Origin: Pontederia crassipes | Lineage: Eukaryota > Streptophyta > Magnoliopsida > Commelinales > Pontederiaceae | Assembly: GCA_030549335.1 (NCBI GenBank) | Contig: CM060188.1 | Span: 46,713,696-46,777,695 of the forward strand | Length of the DNA: 64,000 nt | Direction of reading: 5' to 3' | Part shown: in pieces, positions 48,004 through 61,811 of the stretch | Layout: every line of letters starts with the position of its first letter | How positions within the stretch are numbered: position 1 is the first letter of the stretch | Made by a program: the position numbers and the translations under genes | Notes under the pieces: model-generated | Told to the model about the DNA's origin: nothing | The model's input: the letters and a program-made list of their open reading frames with translations, nothing else | The model's database searches: none

Positions 48004-49140
48004 GTCATAATCTTTCTTGATTAAAAAAATTCGAGTGTTTGCACAACATTGTTCTAGTTCGTTGATGGAGGGACCAAAAGAGATGGCCCAACAATTCCTT
48101 CGCAACATCGATTCTTAACATAGAAGCATATAGTCAACCTGCTGGTGAGTGCCTTCAATCCCTACTGCTTGATTTGGAGAAGCGGGGCACATAGTCCTTC
48201 CATACCGAGGGCGGACCAGTGATGATAGGAATTTGGCCTACATGGAGCTTGGGTTGAGTATTGTATTATGTCCTAGCTTTTTGGTTTAATGATTATTTTT
48301 CCTGTAGTTTCAATTTTTTTTCATAATATTATGAGCAATTTGACTATAAAAAATAATAATCGTGTCATTCTTAGTGTAAATGTTAAAATTAGTGTAGAGA
48401 GAATATCATAACTATATTATTTTTGTCTTCATTAATTCTTGTTCTTTTGTATATTTATTATTCTAATTCTTTTGTCTTCATATATAAACCCCACTACATT
48501 CATGAAGATATTCTTTCTACCTCACCTCCCAGTTTCTTATTTGAGGCAGAGAGGATAAATGTATTGTTACATGCATTCAAATTTTTATGCTTATATTTTT
48601 ATTAATTTAAATACATAATTTTCAATTGTAAAATTTTCCTTTCTTCTGTTTTATAGTTTTATATATGACTTACCTTACACGAATAAATAAGAAATCAACT
48701 CAATGTTTCTACTTAATTATTGTTAGATATTTTTTTTCTTAATACTCAATAAAAAATTTATGAAGCTTTAAAAAATTTAATGATGAAAAAGAAACAGATA
48801 CATATGCATAATGCATCCAACATAAAAGACATAATTTGCAATAATTTTATTTATAACTAAATTCTACAATTTAAAAAAGGTTCTTAATTTTTAGAAGTGC
48901 CCTATGAGCATAGTTTCAAATTTATGTTATCAATATACTTTTTATCTATGGGGCCCATCAGTATTCGGATCAGAACGATATAGATATCAGTATACTTTTT
49001 AATAGTGTATATTCAAAGTATAATTGAGTTTTGATGATATTTGATTATATAAAATATTGACATTATTTGTAATCGTGCAAAGGGCGAGAAGTTTCACTAG
49101 TTAATATTATATAATAGAGACGTCGCAGCAGCAGCAGACA
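48004..49140. other. AT-rich intergenic region, nothing recognised
   Basis: Downstream of the copia element and of the NAC gene's 3' end. No supported gene or repeat. Confidence 0.4.
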
Positions 49141-49146
49141 TTGTCT

Positions 49147-50350
49147 TCATAACAAAAATGGCGACCAGAGATCTCCCCATTCAAAGCCTTGATCTCCTTC
49201 TTCTTCTTCTTCTTGTGCATAATTAATTATACCAGAAGTCGTATCGTTGCCCTGCTCAGAGTTCAGAAGCTCATCCTGCAGCAAATCTGAGAAGGCGGTA
49301 CCGTTATCCCATGTCAGCAGCTGCTGCTGGCTCATCATTGTGCAGGCGTCGGCCAATGGAAGCTGCTGCTGTTGTTGATGCATAGCCACGGGCACCAAAT
49401 TGCTAGTTGCAGCAGCAGCAGCAATGGATGCTGTTGTTATTGTTGTGTTACCGTCCTGCTCCTCTATACTTTTCGACATGATCAACTGCCGAAACAATTC
49501 TTCTTCACAGCAAGGAGCGGCTTCTCGGCTACAACATGACGACGAGGCCAGCGGCAGCCCTGAATCTGATCCAGTCCCATGTATCATCATCATCCGCTGC
49601 AGTTCTTGGTCATATGACAATTTCTTCTTTCAGGTCTGCCGCCGCGTCCTGTTGCAGGTTCAACGGTGGAGCATCATCTGGTTCTCGGGGAGGTAACGCG
49701 ACAGGAGACGCCGGAGGAGGCGCCACGGCAAGAGGCGATTGACGAGGCACCACAGAAAGAGGCAAAGATGGCGCCATGGAGGATGCCCTCATCCTCTTTG
49801 ATTCCCGCTCCATCAAAGCCGGGTCCTCATAGTCAATGCAAGAAGAAGAAGATGCTGCTGCAGCAGCAGCAGAAGAAGACGCCCGTGCCCTCTTGGCCTT
49901 GGCGATGGTCTGATCGCTCCTCTTTATGTGACAAACGACCAGTTCTTGGAAATCCTCGGAGCCGCAGAGCACGAACTCGTACATTATCCATCCCATGTGC
50001 TTCTGCCCCTTGTAGTTGTAGTCAGGACTGTGCTTGACTCCGACCTTCACCTCTCCGTGCCCGTCCACCCACGAAGTGATCTCCTCGTCCTTCTTGATCG
50101 AGTGCCAAGAACCCTCCCCGGCCGCCCGAGAAGGCCGCTTCGACTTGGCGCTGCTGCGTGTCCGGCGGGCGAAGAAGCAGGCTTCGTCCTTGCCGTCGAC
50201 CACGAGGTTCCAAGGCTACGTGCCGTAGACGTCGGCGGGCGTGACGAGTCCTTCCGGCAGGGGCTCTCTGGTGATGTAGCGCCGAAGATAATACACCAGC
50301 AGCAGCTCGTCGGAGGGATGGAAGCAGACGCCCGGAGGAAGGCCGGCCAT
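49147..50350 (-). pseudogene. NAC-domain transcription factor gene with two disabling changes
   Basis: NAC proteins are plant-specific transcription factors. From the ATG at 50350 the frame gives MAGLPPGVCFHPSDELLLVY and YLRRYI (subdomain A), then EPLPEGLVTPADVYGT, a TAG at 50218-50216, and PWNLVVDGKDEACFFARR. It continues with GSWHSIKKDEEITSWVDGHG, GWIMYEFVLCG (C-D) and a variable tail. The stop falls where the family usually has a charged residue before PW. A second change near 49610-49620 shifts the frame (EEIVI then TGA, while the neighbouring frame continues SYDQELQRMM). The tail ends with Gln-rich and acidic stretches and GFEWGDLWSPFLL, a normal NAC activation region. No intron is seen in the NAC domain. 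An in-frame TGA upstream supports the chosen start. Otherwise well preserved, so it is a recent pseudogene or contains sequencing errors. Confidence 0.8.
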
Positions 50351-51111
50351 GTCGTCGACGCTGATCACCTTCGAAATCTTGATTGGAAATCTTGAATGGG
50401 ATCAATGTGGCTCGCTCGCTCGGTTAGTCGATTTGTGGTGCAGGCGGGCGCTGGAACAAATAGATGGACAATATATAGAAGAAAAAGCAGGACGTAACAA
50501 CAACGCTAAAACAATTTAAATGTTGTTTTGTGTTACCGTTGTGTGTGTGATAAATAAATAAATAATTTTATTTATTTACCGCACTTACTTATTCTATTTA
50601 CCTTTTTTAAAAAAATAATAATTCTATTTATTTACCTTACGTATTCTATTTACCTTTATTTTTAGTAAAAAAATGGGGCAGTAGCTCTTCAGAAAAAACC
50701 AAAGTGAGAAAAAAGACAGAAAAGAAAATAGTTGTTGTGCAATGGACATATGGCAGGAACCAAACTGTGGTATTTTAATAAATTCATGAGAATTCTTTGT
50801 TAACATTTATAGTAAGCATCCTTGATTTTTCAATACAAAAAAATTATTTCCTGTTTTTTCATGTAGATTTTTCATTTTTAAAAAAATTGCCCCTGCAGGG
50901 TCATTTTTCCAATCACTTTTTTGGAATCCTATTGTAGTATAATAGTATTTTCTTTAAAAATAATAAATTGAAATTACTATATGATTTATTGCAATATCTA
51001 GTTACATTTTATTCATGTGAATTCATGTATCATTTTCTTTACTAGATCACGACAAAGTTAGTGTGTGATCAATTTCATATTTCTATCATGTAGTATGAGA
51101 TTTCATATTTC
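50351..51111. other. Upstream region of the NAC gene
   Basis: Should hold the promoter of the minus-strand NAC gene. AT-rich with TTTATTTACC-type short repeats near 50565-50660. No other gene. Confidence 0.4.
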
Positions 51112-51354
51112 AAATTTCGATCTCTCTAAGGTTCAAAGTTCAAGAATTCTTCATCCTCGTTAGCACAATTTGACATGCACAATCCACAGAACCAAGGGTA
51201 TTAACAAGTAAAAAGAATGACTAACAGAAAGTTTGCAGGAACAACTATAAGAAAGAACAATAAAAACATAAAAGGCGCATATAAAACAGTGATGTTCGTC
51301 TCGATCGACAGTATTAGAGAAACAAATTTAAAACTCTCATCGGCAAAGTCATCA
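51112..51354 (-). repeat. Extra gypsy leader and primer-site fragment beyond the 3' LTR
   Basis: This segment is similar to 61319-61562, the leader and primer-binding region of the Athila-type element. It shares TTCAAAGTTCAA, TTAACAAGTAAAAAGAATGA and AACAATAAAAACATAAAAGG. It lies outside the element's 3' LTR, where host DNA would be expected, so it is the remnant of a second internal region sharing that LTR. Confidence 0.7.
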
Positions 51355-52667
51355 AAAACTTGTTGTGCAAGATAATACAGTTGTGGGAAATAGTGTTCAC
51401 ATGCTAGATGTAGGTATGTGAAGATCAGATTCTCTTTTACAGAAATGTAAACAAGTTTTAAATTTGTAATTCCAACTACACTTCTCAAATTGCAATTATA
51501 CAATCATCGTCGATGTACAGATTGGGTCGAACCACAAGGAAAATATCATATTGTATTTCGCTGCTCCTATCAATAGAGATAAATTTCGTAGAGATGAATG
51601 ACAAGTGAATGTAACCGCTAAGAAGTACGATGTATGTTTGTATTTTTTTTATTTTGTAATTTGTTTGGTTATTTTTGTGATTAACTTTGAAAATCTAAAG
51701 TAACTAAATCCTAAAATGTTACTCGACAATATGTAAAATAGAGATACGAGGGGAGGGATCATTTATACGGTGAAGTTGGTAAATAGATGTTACTTCCTTA
51801 CAATTTACATTCGGATGACAACGCTCAAAATGCATATCTCTCACTCTCATGAAAGGTATCCTTGAGAGTTCCTCTCTCGATTCACTCATGTTGGAATCGA
51901 GTCATTTCACATTAAGCAAAACTGCATTAAAAATCTACAGAGTTCCTCTCTCGATTCACTCATTCTGGAAAGATAATGATTGACATCAAAAGTTTCTCCT
52001 CGTACAATCTGATAACCTTCCAGCTCATAGCTAGATTATTTACGGCATATGCCCCTTCTCAGGGAAACCATCGTATGAGGAGGAAAACTCGCAAACATAG
52101 CACTTATTAGATAAACAATAGAGTTGATGCCATGCAAGCAAAAACATTCGAAATCCATAAAAACATCAGACCAAGTTCGAGTCCATCAAATGACCCCTCA
52201 ACCTCACTGGCTAATTAGCTAGACATACTAAGTTTAAGCTTCAAACTAAGAGTAAACTTAGTATCGTAAGATAAAATGCCGGGTGGAGTGCTCGGAGATG
52301 ATCCAGCCTCTCATCATCAGTGCAGATACTTCTTCCTCTTCCCCCCTCACTTCAGTGCAGTATATTGTTTTCCAGCCCCCCTTTTGCTGTTGTCACCTCT
52401 GCTCTTTTATACTCCTCCCTCTCTTGTGATCTTCCTAGCTTGATGAAACCTTCATGTGTCTAGGTAGCACCCCGCCCCTTGATTCCCTGTCGATTCTGTC
52501 AGACAGTACATATAGGCAAGCGACATCTGTCTTGTGGTCCAGATCTCTTTTTGTCTAAATATGCAATACATTTCCCTATTGTGCTGCATCATTTGTGTGT
52601 TTTTCTTGAATAATCGTCTGCACCTGTGTGATAGAGAGGGAATTAACAACTAAAATATAGGAATACA
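51355..52667 (-). repeat. 3' LTR of the Athila-type element (outer limit approximate)
   Basis: 51355-51610 aligns with the 5' LTR remnant at 61563-61811; the rest extends to about 52667, inferred from a TG start. It contains two direct copies of GAGTTCCTCTCTCGATTCAC about 70 bp apart (near 51866 and 51940) and a pyrimidine-rich block near 52310-52440. Confidence 0.55.
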
Positions 52668-53836
52668 CGAATATGAGCTAGAAATGATTAGATGGCTTGG
52701 TATTCTGAAATGTTGAAAAAAAGAATGAATACATACATTTCAAATTATTTTTATTTACTTTTAGAGAAACTATAATGCTTTTTTCATGATAAAAGAGGTA
52801 TAAAAATGCAATCCATCAAATTCCTCCAAACTTGAGATTTAGGACAAAATATTCAATTAGAACTAGCCACACAAGGAATGTAGATAGCCATAACAATAAA
52901 GATCCTCTTATGCACAGCAGCGTTGACATCACTTAGCACATTTTAGCATGATTTAATTTCACTCAAAGTAGAGTCACTGAAGGAATGATTCTGAGGGAGG
53001 TTACTACTCCTCCAATCACATCCTTCTCAATTTTTGCAACGAGTCTCTCTAGGTTTAAGCATCCATATTGAAGTTTAGATATACAACTATTCCCAATTTC
53101 ACTTTCATTCTATTCATTTCATTTGCAACTTTACATTTAGTTTTCCCCTCTTTTTTTTAACTCCTCCAAACTTAAAGCAAGATTAACCATTTGAACGAAA
53201 ATATGCTCAACAGCTCTGTAATTATACATAGTGGTCGCGCATATTTCAAAGAGCAAGCACAAGAATTTTTGAATTTTTTTTACTCCTCCTTATAATCTTA
53301 CTTAAGATGGGGGTAAGGGATTTTGTAACTTGAACTTACTGCACTTTCACTTTCACTTAATTTAAAGCTGCAGTTACTTGTGCATGCTTGAAACTAGAGA
53401 ACTAAGAGTATGTCCAGGATTGGCAATCATCACTTTGACTCAGTTAGGAGGATTTAATTACTTCAAAAAAAATTTAGTAAAGGGATGTCAAGAACATGTT
53501 ATACATAGGGGTTTTGTGTCATTAGCTAATCTATTCCTTATCTCTCTAACTAGTGCCTGGAGGGGTTTGCAATTGTCTATTAAGAGGGAAGATCTCAAAC
53601 AAGTACTTCTGACCCAGTAAGATTTTTTTTTAAAATTTTTTATGAGCAACAAGGGATAGAAAAACTATTTAGTTCATGAGGTCAAAACTATATGAGTCCA
53701 AAATCAAATGATAGATTTTTATTGCAAAATAATGGTACTGTATTCAAAATAGGAGTTCAGGGACTCATTGGCTCCCCCAAATTTATTACTGACACTGTCC
53801 TTAGTGTCAGAACAAGTATGAGAGAGACTGGGGGTA

Positions 53837-55861
53837 CTAGGTGGAGGGAGGGAGGTTGGAGGCGAGGAGGACCTCTAACTTGGTGTTGATATCGTGCAAG
53901 AATGCCATTTGTTTCCATTGCATTTTCCAGAGTAGCTTGAACTGTCGAGCTATTGAGTCAACAATTGTCTTCTTGGAAATTGGAGCTTCACCCTCATCAA
54001 AAGATGAAGCTTTATCGTCCTGCATAAGAGGAGAAGTTAGTGGCGAAGGAGATTTTGAAGAAGGGTTTACTTGTGGTTGTTTCGCAGACTCAGACTGCTG
54101 TTCATTAGCTGGAGAGGAGGTAATGCCTTCGGTTGGAGACTGATCTTCTGCGGGTGGTATGTTTGCCAATACTGGAGGTGTCCTGCATACAGAAGTAGTG
54201 GGAGAATGTTGGAGGTCTCAATCATTAGAATTGTCTAGGGGGCAGATAGGATCAGAGGAGGTACTAGGGGCTTGATGAGGTTTCGGAAGAGGCATGGCTA
54301 GTATCCGATTGGTGTTAGAGGCGACTAATGTTCTAGATGGATTGGGCAGAGATACCAATTCGTTGGTGGGAGCAATATGCAGATAGTAGTTATCCTCAAT
54401 GCACTTAACCATGCACATATGCATGAAGGTTCGAAGGTTGAGGGTTCCTCGTGATAAGAAGTCCAGTTGCCTGAAATCCACATTACAAGCCTAGGCGATT
54501 GGTATAACAAGACCTCCGAGAATGACGGAGCCTCGTTTTTAAGTGGTAATATGAGACAAGAAGTTAAGGAAAATGCCACCAATTTCGATTTGTTTCCTAG
54601 TGAAAAAAGATCAGATGATTAGAAGTTTGAGTTCACGCACTCTGGACTCAGTATTCCCTCGTCCTAACAAGGTATTTGCTAAAATGCGATGAAAATATCG
54701 GACTATAGAATTAGAGATAGATGAAGACTTAGCCTTGTTATGGATGAGAGGGTTTGTTCGCCATTAACAATGGTCCAGATCTCATCATAGCTTAGAGTGA
54801 CAGAAGGGCAGAGCAATAGGGAAGACCCATAACGTCATAAAACTGGCAGAATGTCCAAGTGAAGTTCGCGTTGAAGAGACAGAACGTGACACCTGCTTCT
54901 TCCATTCAATAATGATAGAGCTTAAAAACTTTCGAGCTAACTCGGGGTTAGTGTGCCAGCGAAAGAAAAAGAATTTCCGTGTGTGAATGCGAGAAGTCAA
55001 GAAATTGAAGTCATCATAAAAATCCAATGTCTCTAAAGAGATAATATCCAAGTACTTAAGAGATGAACGAGATTGGAGTACCTGATTTGCTATGTGTTTG
55101 TGTGGAAGATGATGCTCGTAGGCTTTGTGAGTAGCGACAGTTTGTTGCACTCGCATTCTTCAGATTGGGAGAAACGAAAAGGTGACGGGGAGCTAGTGCG
55201 GTGATAGGCATCTTTCATCATTGTGACGTGGTTGATGACGGCGGTTTAGCGTTGACGCTTTTCGTTCCCTATGATTTTCGTGAAGTAGGGGTGGCCTTAG
55301 GCTCCTTTTCAGCGGAAGGTGTGGATGAGGCTTTACCGGAGATGGTAGCTAGGGTGGATGAAGGAGCACCAGTGTGTTTGGAGGCAACTTTCTTTCGCTC
55401 ATGGGTGGTGGATGGGAGCTGAAGTGCTGCCAATGATGGTTCAGAACTCTCTGGAGGAGTGAGGTTAGGTGAAAGTGAGGGATCGAGGTCCAGAGGATGA
55501 ATAGAGGAAGAACCATGGATGTTTTGAGGGGCTGGTTGCGTTCTTTTGCTAGAGGACTAATCAGGGTAGAGACCATGGTCGCCGGAGCAAAGGAACAAGG
55601 GAAAAGGATAGTGGAAATGGAAGAAAGGGAAATGTTTCTGGAGGATGATTTCAGGATAGGAGGTTGAGTGAGTAGGAGCGACAGGAGTGGGAGTAATGGG
55701 GTATAGGGTGTATATGCGGCTAGTGGGGTAGATGAACTAGTGGGCGACACATGGCAAACATGCAAAAAGTGTATAAATTCAAAATTTTTAATTGGGACAA
55801 ATGTATTTATCATGCCAACAAAAATAACGAAATGGATATAATGGGTTCGGCTAAATGGCAA
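53837..55861 (-). mobile_element. Envelope-like/plant transposon domain region of the Athila-type element
   Basis: Fragments between integrase and 3' LTR resemble the third coding region typical of Athila elements: a Pro/Ser-rich part, then a putative plant transposon protein domain (LDFLSRGTLNLRTFMHMC), then an acidic Ser/Pro-rich part. Decayed and non-functional. Confidence 0.55.
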
Positions 55862-58800
55862 AAGAAAAAGAGTTATGCAGGAAAAGTGAAAGGGTAATCA
55901 CCTCCGAGCATAAAGATAAGGGAATGTTGAGAAGAAAAGAAAGAGACAACTGCGTTGCCTCTCATGAGCGCTATCTTTAATGTTTTTAGCTAGTTCTTGC
56001 ATCCAATTAGGTAGATAGAACGTCAGGTGGTAAGAGAGTAAGATTCTCCACTATTTCATGAAAATCTTAGGGTGTGTAGTGTTTCACACGCTGATCATTA
56101 ATAGTAAAGTGTTGCGTTGCCCATTCTCAAGTTCAATAGCTCTAGAATTGTAGATTTTAGTGATAGTGAAAGGACCAGACCACCGAGTCTTCAATTTGCC
56201 AAGGAAGAACTTGAACTTTGAATTAAATAAAAGGGCTTCATCACCAACACTAAAATGCCTCCGCAGGATCTTCTTATCATGCAACCACTTAGATTTCTCT
56301 TTGTATATGAGAGAGTTCTCATAGGCTATAAGTCTTAATTCGTCTAACTCTGACAGTTGCAGTAGTCATTGTTCACCTGCAACTTTCATGTCTGTATTTA
56401 TTAGCTTGATCGCCCAATGTGCTTTGTGCTCTATTTCAACTAGTAGGTGACAAGCTTTTCCGTAGACTAATATGTAAGTAATGATTCCTAAGGATGTTTT
56501 GAATGCAGTTCGGTAAGTCCACAATGCATCATCCAACTTAGAGTTCCAATCCTTCCGTGATCGGGAAACTACTTTATCCAAAATATTCTTAATCTACGAT
56601 TACATACTTCCACTTGTCACAAGTCTGTGGGTAAAATGGTGTGGATACCCTATGGGATATATCATATTTCTTCAAGAGATTTTCAAATTGACGTTCAATA
56701 AAATGTCGGCCACCGTCACTGATAACTATTCTGGACATATCGAATCGCGGAAAGATAACTTTAGTGAAGAACTTCTGGACCAAATGTGAATCGCATGTTA
56801 CAATTGGAACTGCTTCAACCTATTTAGAAAAATAATCAACGGCAACCAATATATATTTGTACGCTCCAGAATTGGAAAATGACCCATGTAGTTTATTCCC
56901 CATATGTCAAATAACTCTAATGCAATTATTCCTTGTAATGGAATTTTCTATCGTCGCCCAATATTCCCCGATCTTTGACAACAGTCACAAGAGGAAACAA
57001 ATCTGTGGACATCTCCGAAAAGAGTTGGCCAGAAAAAATCCAAATTGGAGAATGCGAGTAGCTGTGCGCTATGTTCCCCCATGTCCACGATAGGTTGGTG
57101 TGTAACATGATTCAATAATATCCTTGGTTTCTTCAATTGCTACACATCGGCGCAACATCCCATCGGAGCATTCTCTAAATAGGAAAGGATCATCCCAGTA
57201 CTAATGCTTGACATCTCTAAAGAAATTTTCCTTCTGGTATTTTGTGAGCTCTGGTGGTATTACTCCTCCCGCTAAGTAATTGGCTATGTCCGCATACCAT
57301 GGCACTGGAGTGATTGACAGGAGGTAATCATCAAGTAAGGTGCCTCGTATTTGTGGTGAAGTATCCTTTGTTCCTGTTGATATTTTAGTCTAGATAAATG
57401 ATCTGCTACTTAATTCTCAAAATCGCATCTATCTACAATCTCAATGTCAGAGACATGATCCATCGTATTAGGTGAGGTTTGGCTTCCTTCTTTGAAAATA
57501 AATGTCAGAGTGTAGAGTGGTCAGTGTGTATGATAGCTTTAGATCCAACCACATACTGTGGCGTACACCACAGCTAGTAATTCTTTCTTGGTAGTGGTAT
57601 AATTTCATTGAGCTGGGTCGAGTGTCTTACTGGCGTAGTAGATGACATGCATAAGTTTATTCACTTTCTAGCCCAGTACAGTCCTAACTGAGGAATCGCT
57701 AGCATCACACATAACTTCAAATGAGTGTGTCCAGTCCGGGGTTGCATAATGGAAGGAGAGGTCAGTGTTGTTCGAAGTAGATTGAAAGCAAAGAGACATT
57801 CATCATCAAAATTGAAATCTATCTTTATGTAGTACGTTCATGAGAGGTTTTGCAATCTTAGAGAAGTCTTTGATAAAGCATCGGTAAAAACTTGTGTGTC
57901 CCAAGAAATTGTGGATACCCTTTACGTTGACGAGTGGGGGTAGCTGGGCAATAACTTCAATCTTTGTTGGGTTCAACTTCAATACCTCTATTTGATATGA
58001 CATGTCCAAGAACAACTCCTTACTGAACCATGAAATGACACTTCTCCCAATTCAAAACTAAATTAACTTCCACGCATCTACGTAACACTCGATTAAGATT
58101 TGTTAGGCAATGAGAGAAGGAAGATCCATAGATGGAAAAATCATCCATGAATACCTCCGTAATTTTTTCTATAAAATCCAAAAAATATAGCAATCATAGA
58201 GCGTTGAAAAGTAGCTGGAGCATTACATAAACCAAATGGCATTCGTCGATATGAAAAGATAATTTTCTCTTGATCAACAGGATGTATAAGTATTTGTAGA
58301 AAGCCAGAGAAAACATCAAGATAGCAAAAATAGCCATGCATAGCAAGTCATTCAAGCATTTGATCAATAAATGGTAAAGGAAAATGATCTTTTCTTGTAG
58401 CTTTATTAAGTTTTCGAATATCCACACACATCCGCCAACCTGTGGTTGTGCGGGTAGCTATCATTTTTCCTTTTGAGTTTTTAACTACTATCATTCCACC
58501 CTTTTTTAGAACTACCTGAATTGAACTAGCTCATTGACTATCAGAGAATCTAAAAGTTTTAGGCCCTCCTTCTTAACTACTTCCTGCAAGATAAGGTTTA
58601 GTCTTCGTTGTCCTTCCCTATAGGGTTTTACACTTTCTTCAAGAAGAATTCTATGCATTCAAAGGGAGGGGCTAATACCTTTAATGTCAGTCATGAAATA
58701 TTGATGACTTTTCTATGTCATCTAAGGACAACAAGAAGGTCAGCTATCTATTCTCTCCCTAAAACAGAATTAACAATGATAGGCAATGTAAAATTTTCAT

Positions 58801-61800
58801 CTAAAAATTCATACCTCAGAGTGGAGGGAAGCTCCTTCATTTCTACTTCTGGAAGAATATTGTAAGTTGGAGAAGTCTCGATAGTAGGATAAGAAGAATG
58901 AGGCATATCCGGTTCTTGAGGAAGAATATCGTGAAAATTCATCATAACTGAGTAAATTTCCCCTTGAGTGTCATCAATGTGCTCACTCACTTCAGATGTT
59001 AAATAGCGTTGAAGAGGATCTCGAGTTGCAATTAAGGCAACAACCTCTCTGGTGGTCTCATCTATCACATCAGAGGCCTCGCAACAGTCTTCATACACTA
59101 TAAGCTGTTGGAAGGTTGATGACTTGTGGAAGGTTGCACTTAATTCGATCCTCTCCTAATTGAAATGAGAGTCAACCATTCTGCACATCTATAACTGCTC
59201 CAGCCGTGGTAAGGAATGGGCGTCCTAAGATCATATATACATTGATGTCTTCCTCTATGTACAATATTATAAAATCAGTAGGGATATAGAATTTACCAAA
59301 TTTGATTTGGAATATCCTCTAAAATGCCATGGTGTCTCTTGATGGATCTATCCGCAAGCTGGAGAGTTAGATTGGTCGGTTTTAAGTCACCAGTGTTTAG
59401 TCTCTTGTAGAGGGATAGAGTATTAAACAGACACTTGGCCCAACATCACAAAAGGCTATGTCCACTTGAATATTTCCTATTTCACATGGTATTGAAAAGC
59501 TCCCTAGGTCTTTTAATTTTGGCAGTAACTTGTTGTGAATGACAATGCTCGCTTCTTCAGTTAGAGATATAGTCTCGTGGATATCTATATTCCTTTTCTT
59601 GGACAGGATGTCTTTAAAAAATTTGGCGTAAGAGGGCATCTGCTGAATAGCTTCCACAAATGGAATGTTGATATGCAATTTCTTTATGATCTTCATAAAT
59701 TGGGTAAATTGCCGATCATTCTGGGATTTAGAAAGCCTCTATGGGAAAGGGATGGAGTTGGGATCATAGCTACTTTTTTTATTTTCGCTCTAGTACTTCT
59801 TGGGACGTACCATCCTTCAGACTATTTGAGGGGTTGGACGCTTGAACTTCCTCGAGTTTCATTGACGCCTTTAGTTGTTTTCCACTCTGTAGCTCAATCG
59901 CTTTGCATTGCTCTTAGGGTTTACTTCTGGTTGGTCTGGAAGATACGTGAAGATGAATTGGCATGTTGAGCTTATGTGCGGCAAGGCTTTCCAGCTTTGA
60001 AGACATTTGTTGCATAAATTCATTCTATTATTCTTGCTGCTTCGTTTGGTTTTCCAACAGGGTTTCAAGGCTAGACTTTTCTTGGACAGGTACTTCAGGT
60101 TTAAATGATGTGGATTGTGGTAATGCTAAGTAGGGGGGTGGTGTATTGAGTGGCGTTGAAGGTTTCTGGTATTGTGGTGGTTGAGGCTGAGGTGCTCCTT
60201 GATAATTGTTGACACCATAAGAGAGGAGCGGACTAGATTGAATGAACGATCTCCTCGGTTCCTATCCACCTTGAGGTTGTTGTTGTCCTCCTTGACACTG
60301 ATGCTAGTTTTGACCATAAGGTACAAGTGCATTCATCTGCTTGTCGAGTGCTTCTTGCACTTGTTAAGGAATTGATGTGCAATTAGTCTATCATATGATC
60401 TGGGACAAGGTGACCTGTAGTTATTACACTAGGTGGGGTTAGGATTTAGACTGATAGACATGATTTTTGCTGAACATACATTGGAAAATTATAGTTGTGT
60501 AGGTTTGTTTTTATTCATTGCTCTTTGTACAAGGTCTTCAACTCTAGCAGAAAACTCATCCCAATTGTTCGTCCCTAGTGTCGTTTCAGAATTCGGTTGT
60601 TGACGATTTGTTCCGTCTAACATCCAATTATAATTATTAATACTAACTTCTTCAATCAACCAATATCCATCACCTTGGTTTCTGCTCATAAATGTGCCAA
60701 CTGCCACAATAGAATCCAAGGAACTCTTGCATTGAGGAGTAAGACCGCTGTAGAATGTATGGACCACCATCCACTTCATAAATCCGCCGTGAGAACACTT
60801 CCTCAACATATCCTTGAATCTTTCACAAGCTTCATAAATTGATCTGTTCCCACTAGTAGAACAACCTCATCTGGTTTCTCATTGCTATAAACCTTTCGGG
60901 TGGAAAAAAATGGGTCAAGAAGATTGATAAAAGGTCATCCCATGTCCGGATAGTTTCATGCTCCAAAGATCTTATCCAACTCGATCTCTTAGTGAAAAAG
61001 GGAACAACCTGAGTCTGATAGCATATGTGGTAACGTCATTACGTTTGAAGGTATCGCAAATCTCAAGGAATGTAATGAGGTGCTGATTTGGGTCTTCATT
61101 AGGTAGGCGTTCATACGCAAGATTGCTCAAGACAGATAATAACGCTGGGTTCAATTGAAAATTATTAGCTTGTATACTCGGTCTAGCAATTCCAGAGGCT
61201 AGACCCAGAGCATTCAGCGTACGGAACTCTTACAAGGGTCGTGAAGTGTTAGAGTTGTTTGCCATCTCCAGCTCTTCTCTAACTATTTGTGCTCTTCTCA
61301 GATGTTCTTGTTGAGCCCAAATTTCGGACTCTCTTGGGTTCAAAGTTCAATAATTCTTCGTCCTCACTGACACAATTTGACATGCACAATTCACAGAACC
61401 AAAGGTATTAACAAGTAAAAAGAATGACTAACAAAAAGTTTGCAAGAACCAATTATAAGAAAGAACAATAAAAACATAAAAGGCGCATATAAACCAGTGA
61501 TGTTCGACTCGATCGATAGTATTAGAGAAATAAATTTAAAACTCTCCTCGGCAACGGTGCCAAAAACTTGTTGTGCAAGATAGTGCAGGTGTGGGAAATA
61601 GTGTTCGCACGCTAGATGTAGGTATGTGAAGATCCGATTCCCTTTTACAGAAATGTAAACAAGTTTTAAATTTATAATTCCAACTAAACTTGTCAAATTA
61701 TAAGTATACAACCATCGTCGATGTATAGATTGGGGTCGAACCACAAGGAAAGTATCAGACTATGTTTCGCTACTCCTATCAATAGAGATAGATTTCGTAG

Positions 61801-61811
61801 AGATGAATGAC

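Larger units (their letters stand above)
51355..61811 (-). mobile_element. Athila-type Ty3/gypsy fossil
   Basis: The order on the minus strand fits the Athila group. A partial 5' LTR (61811 to about 61563) is followed by a tRNA-Asp-like primer site (TGGCACCGTTGCCGAGGA) and leader. Gag (about 61270-60000) has AYERLPNEDPNQHLITFLEI. Protease is at about 59700-59400, reverse transcriptase/RNase H at about 58600-57400 (MPFGLCNAPATFQR), and integrase at about 57150-56080 (STPFYPQT). A long envelope-like/plant transposon domain region (about 55860-53840) and the 3' LTR (about 52670-51355) follow. The frame is broken in many places, certainly over twenty, so it is an old fossil. By eye the shared LTR part differs by about a tenth. 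Confidence 0.85.
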
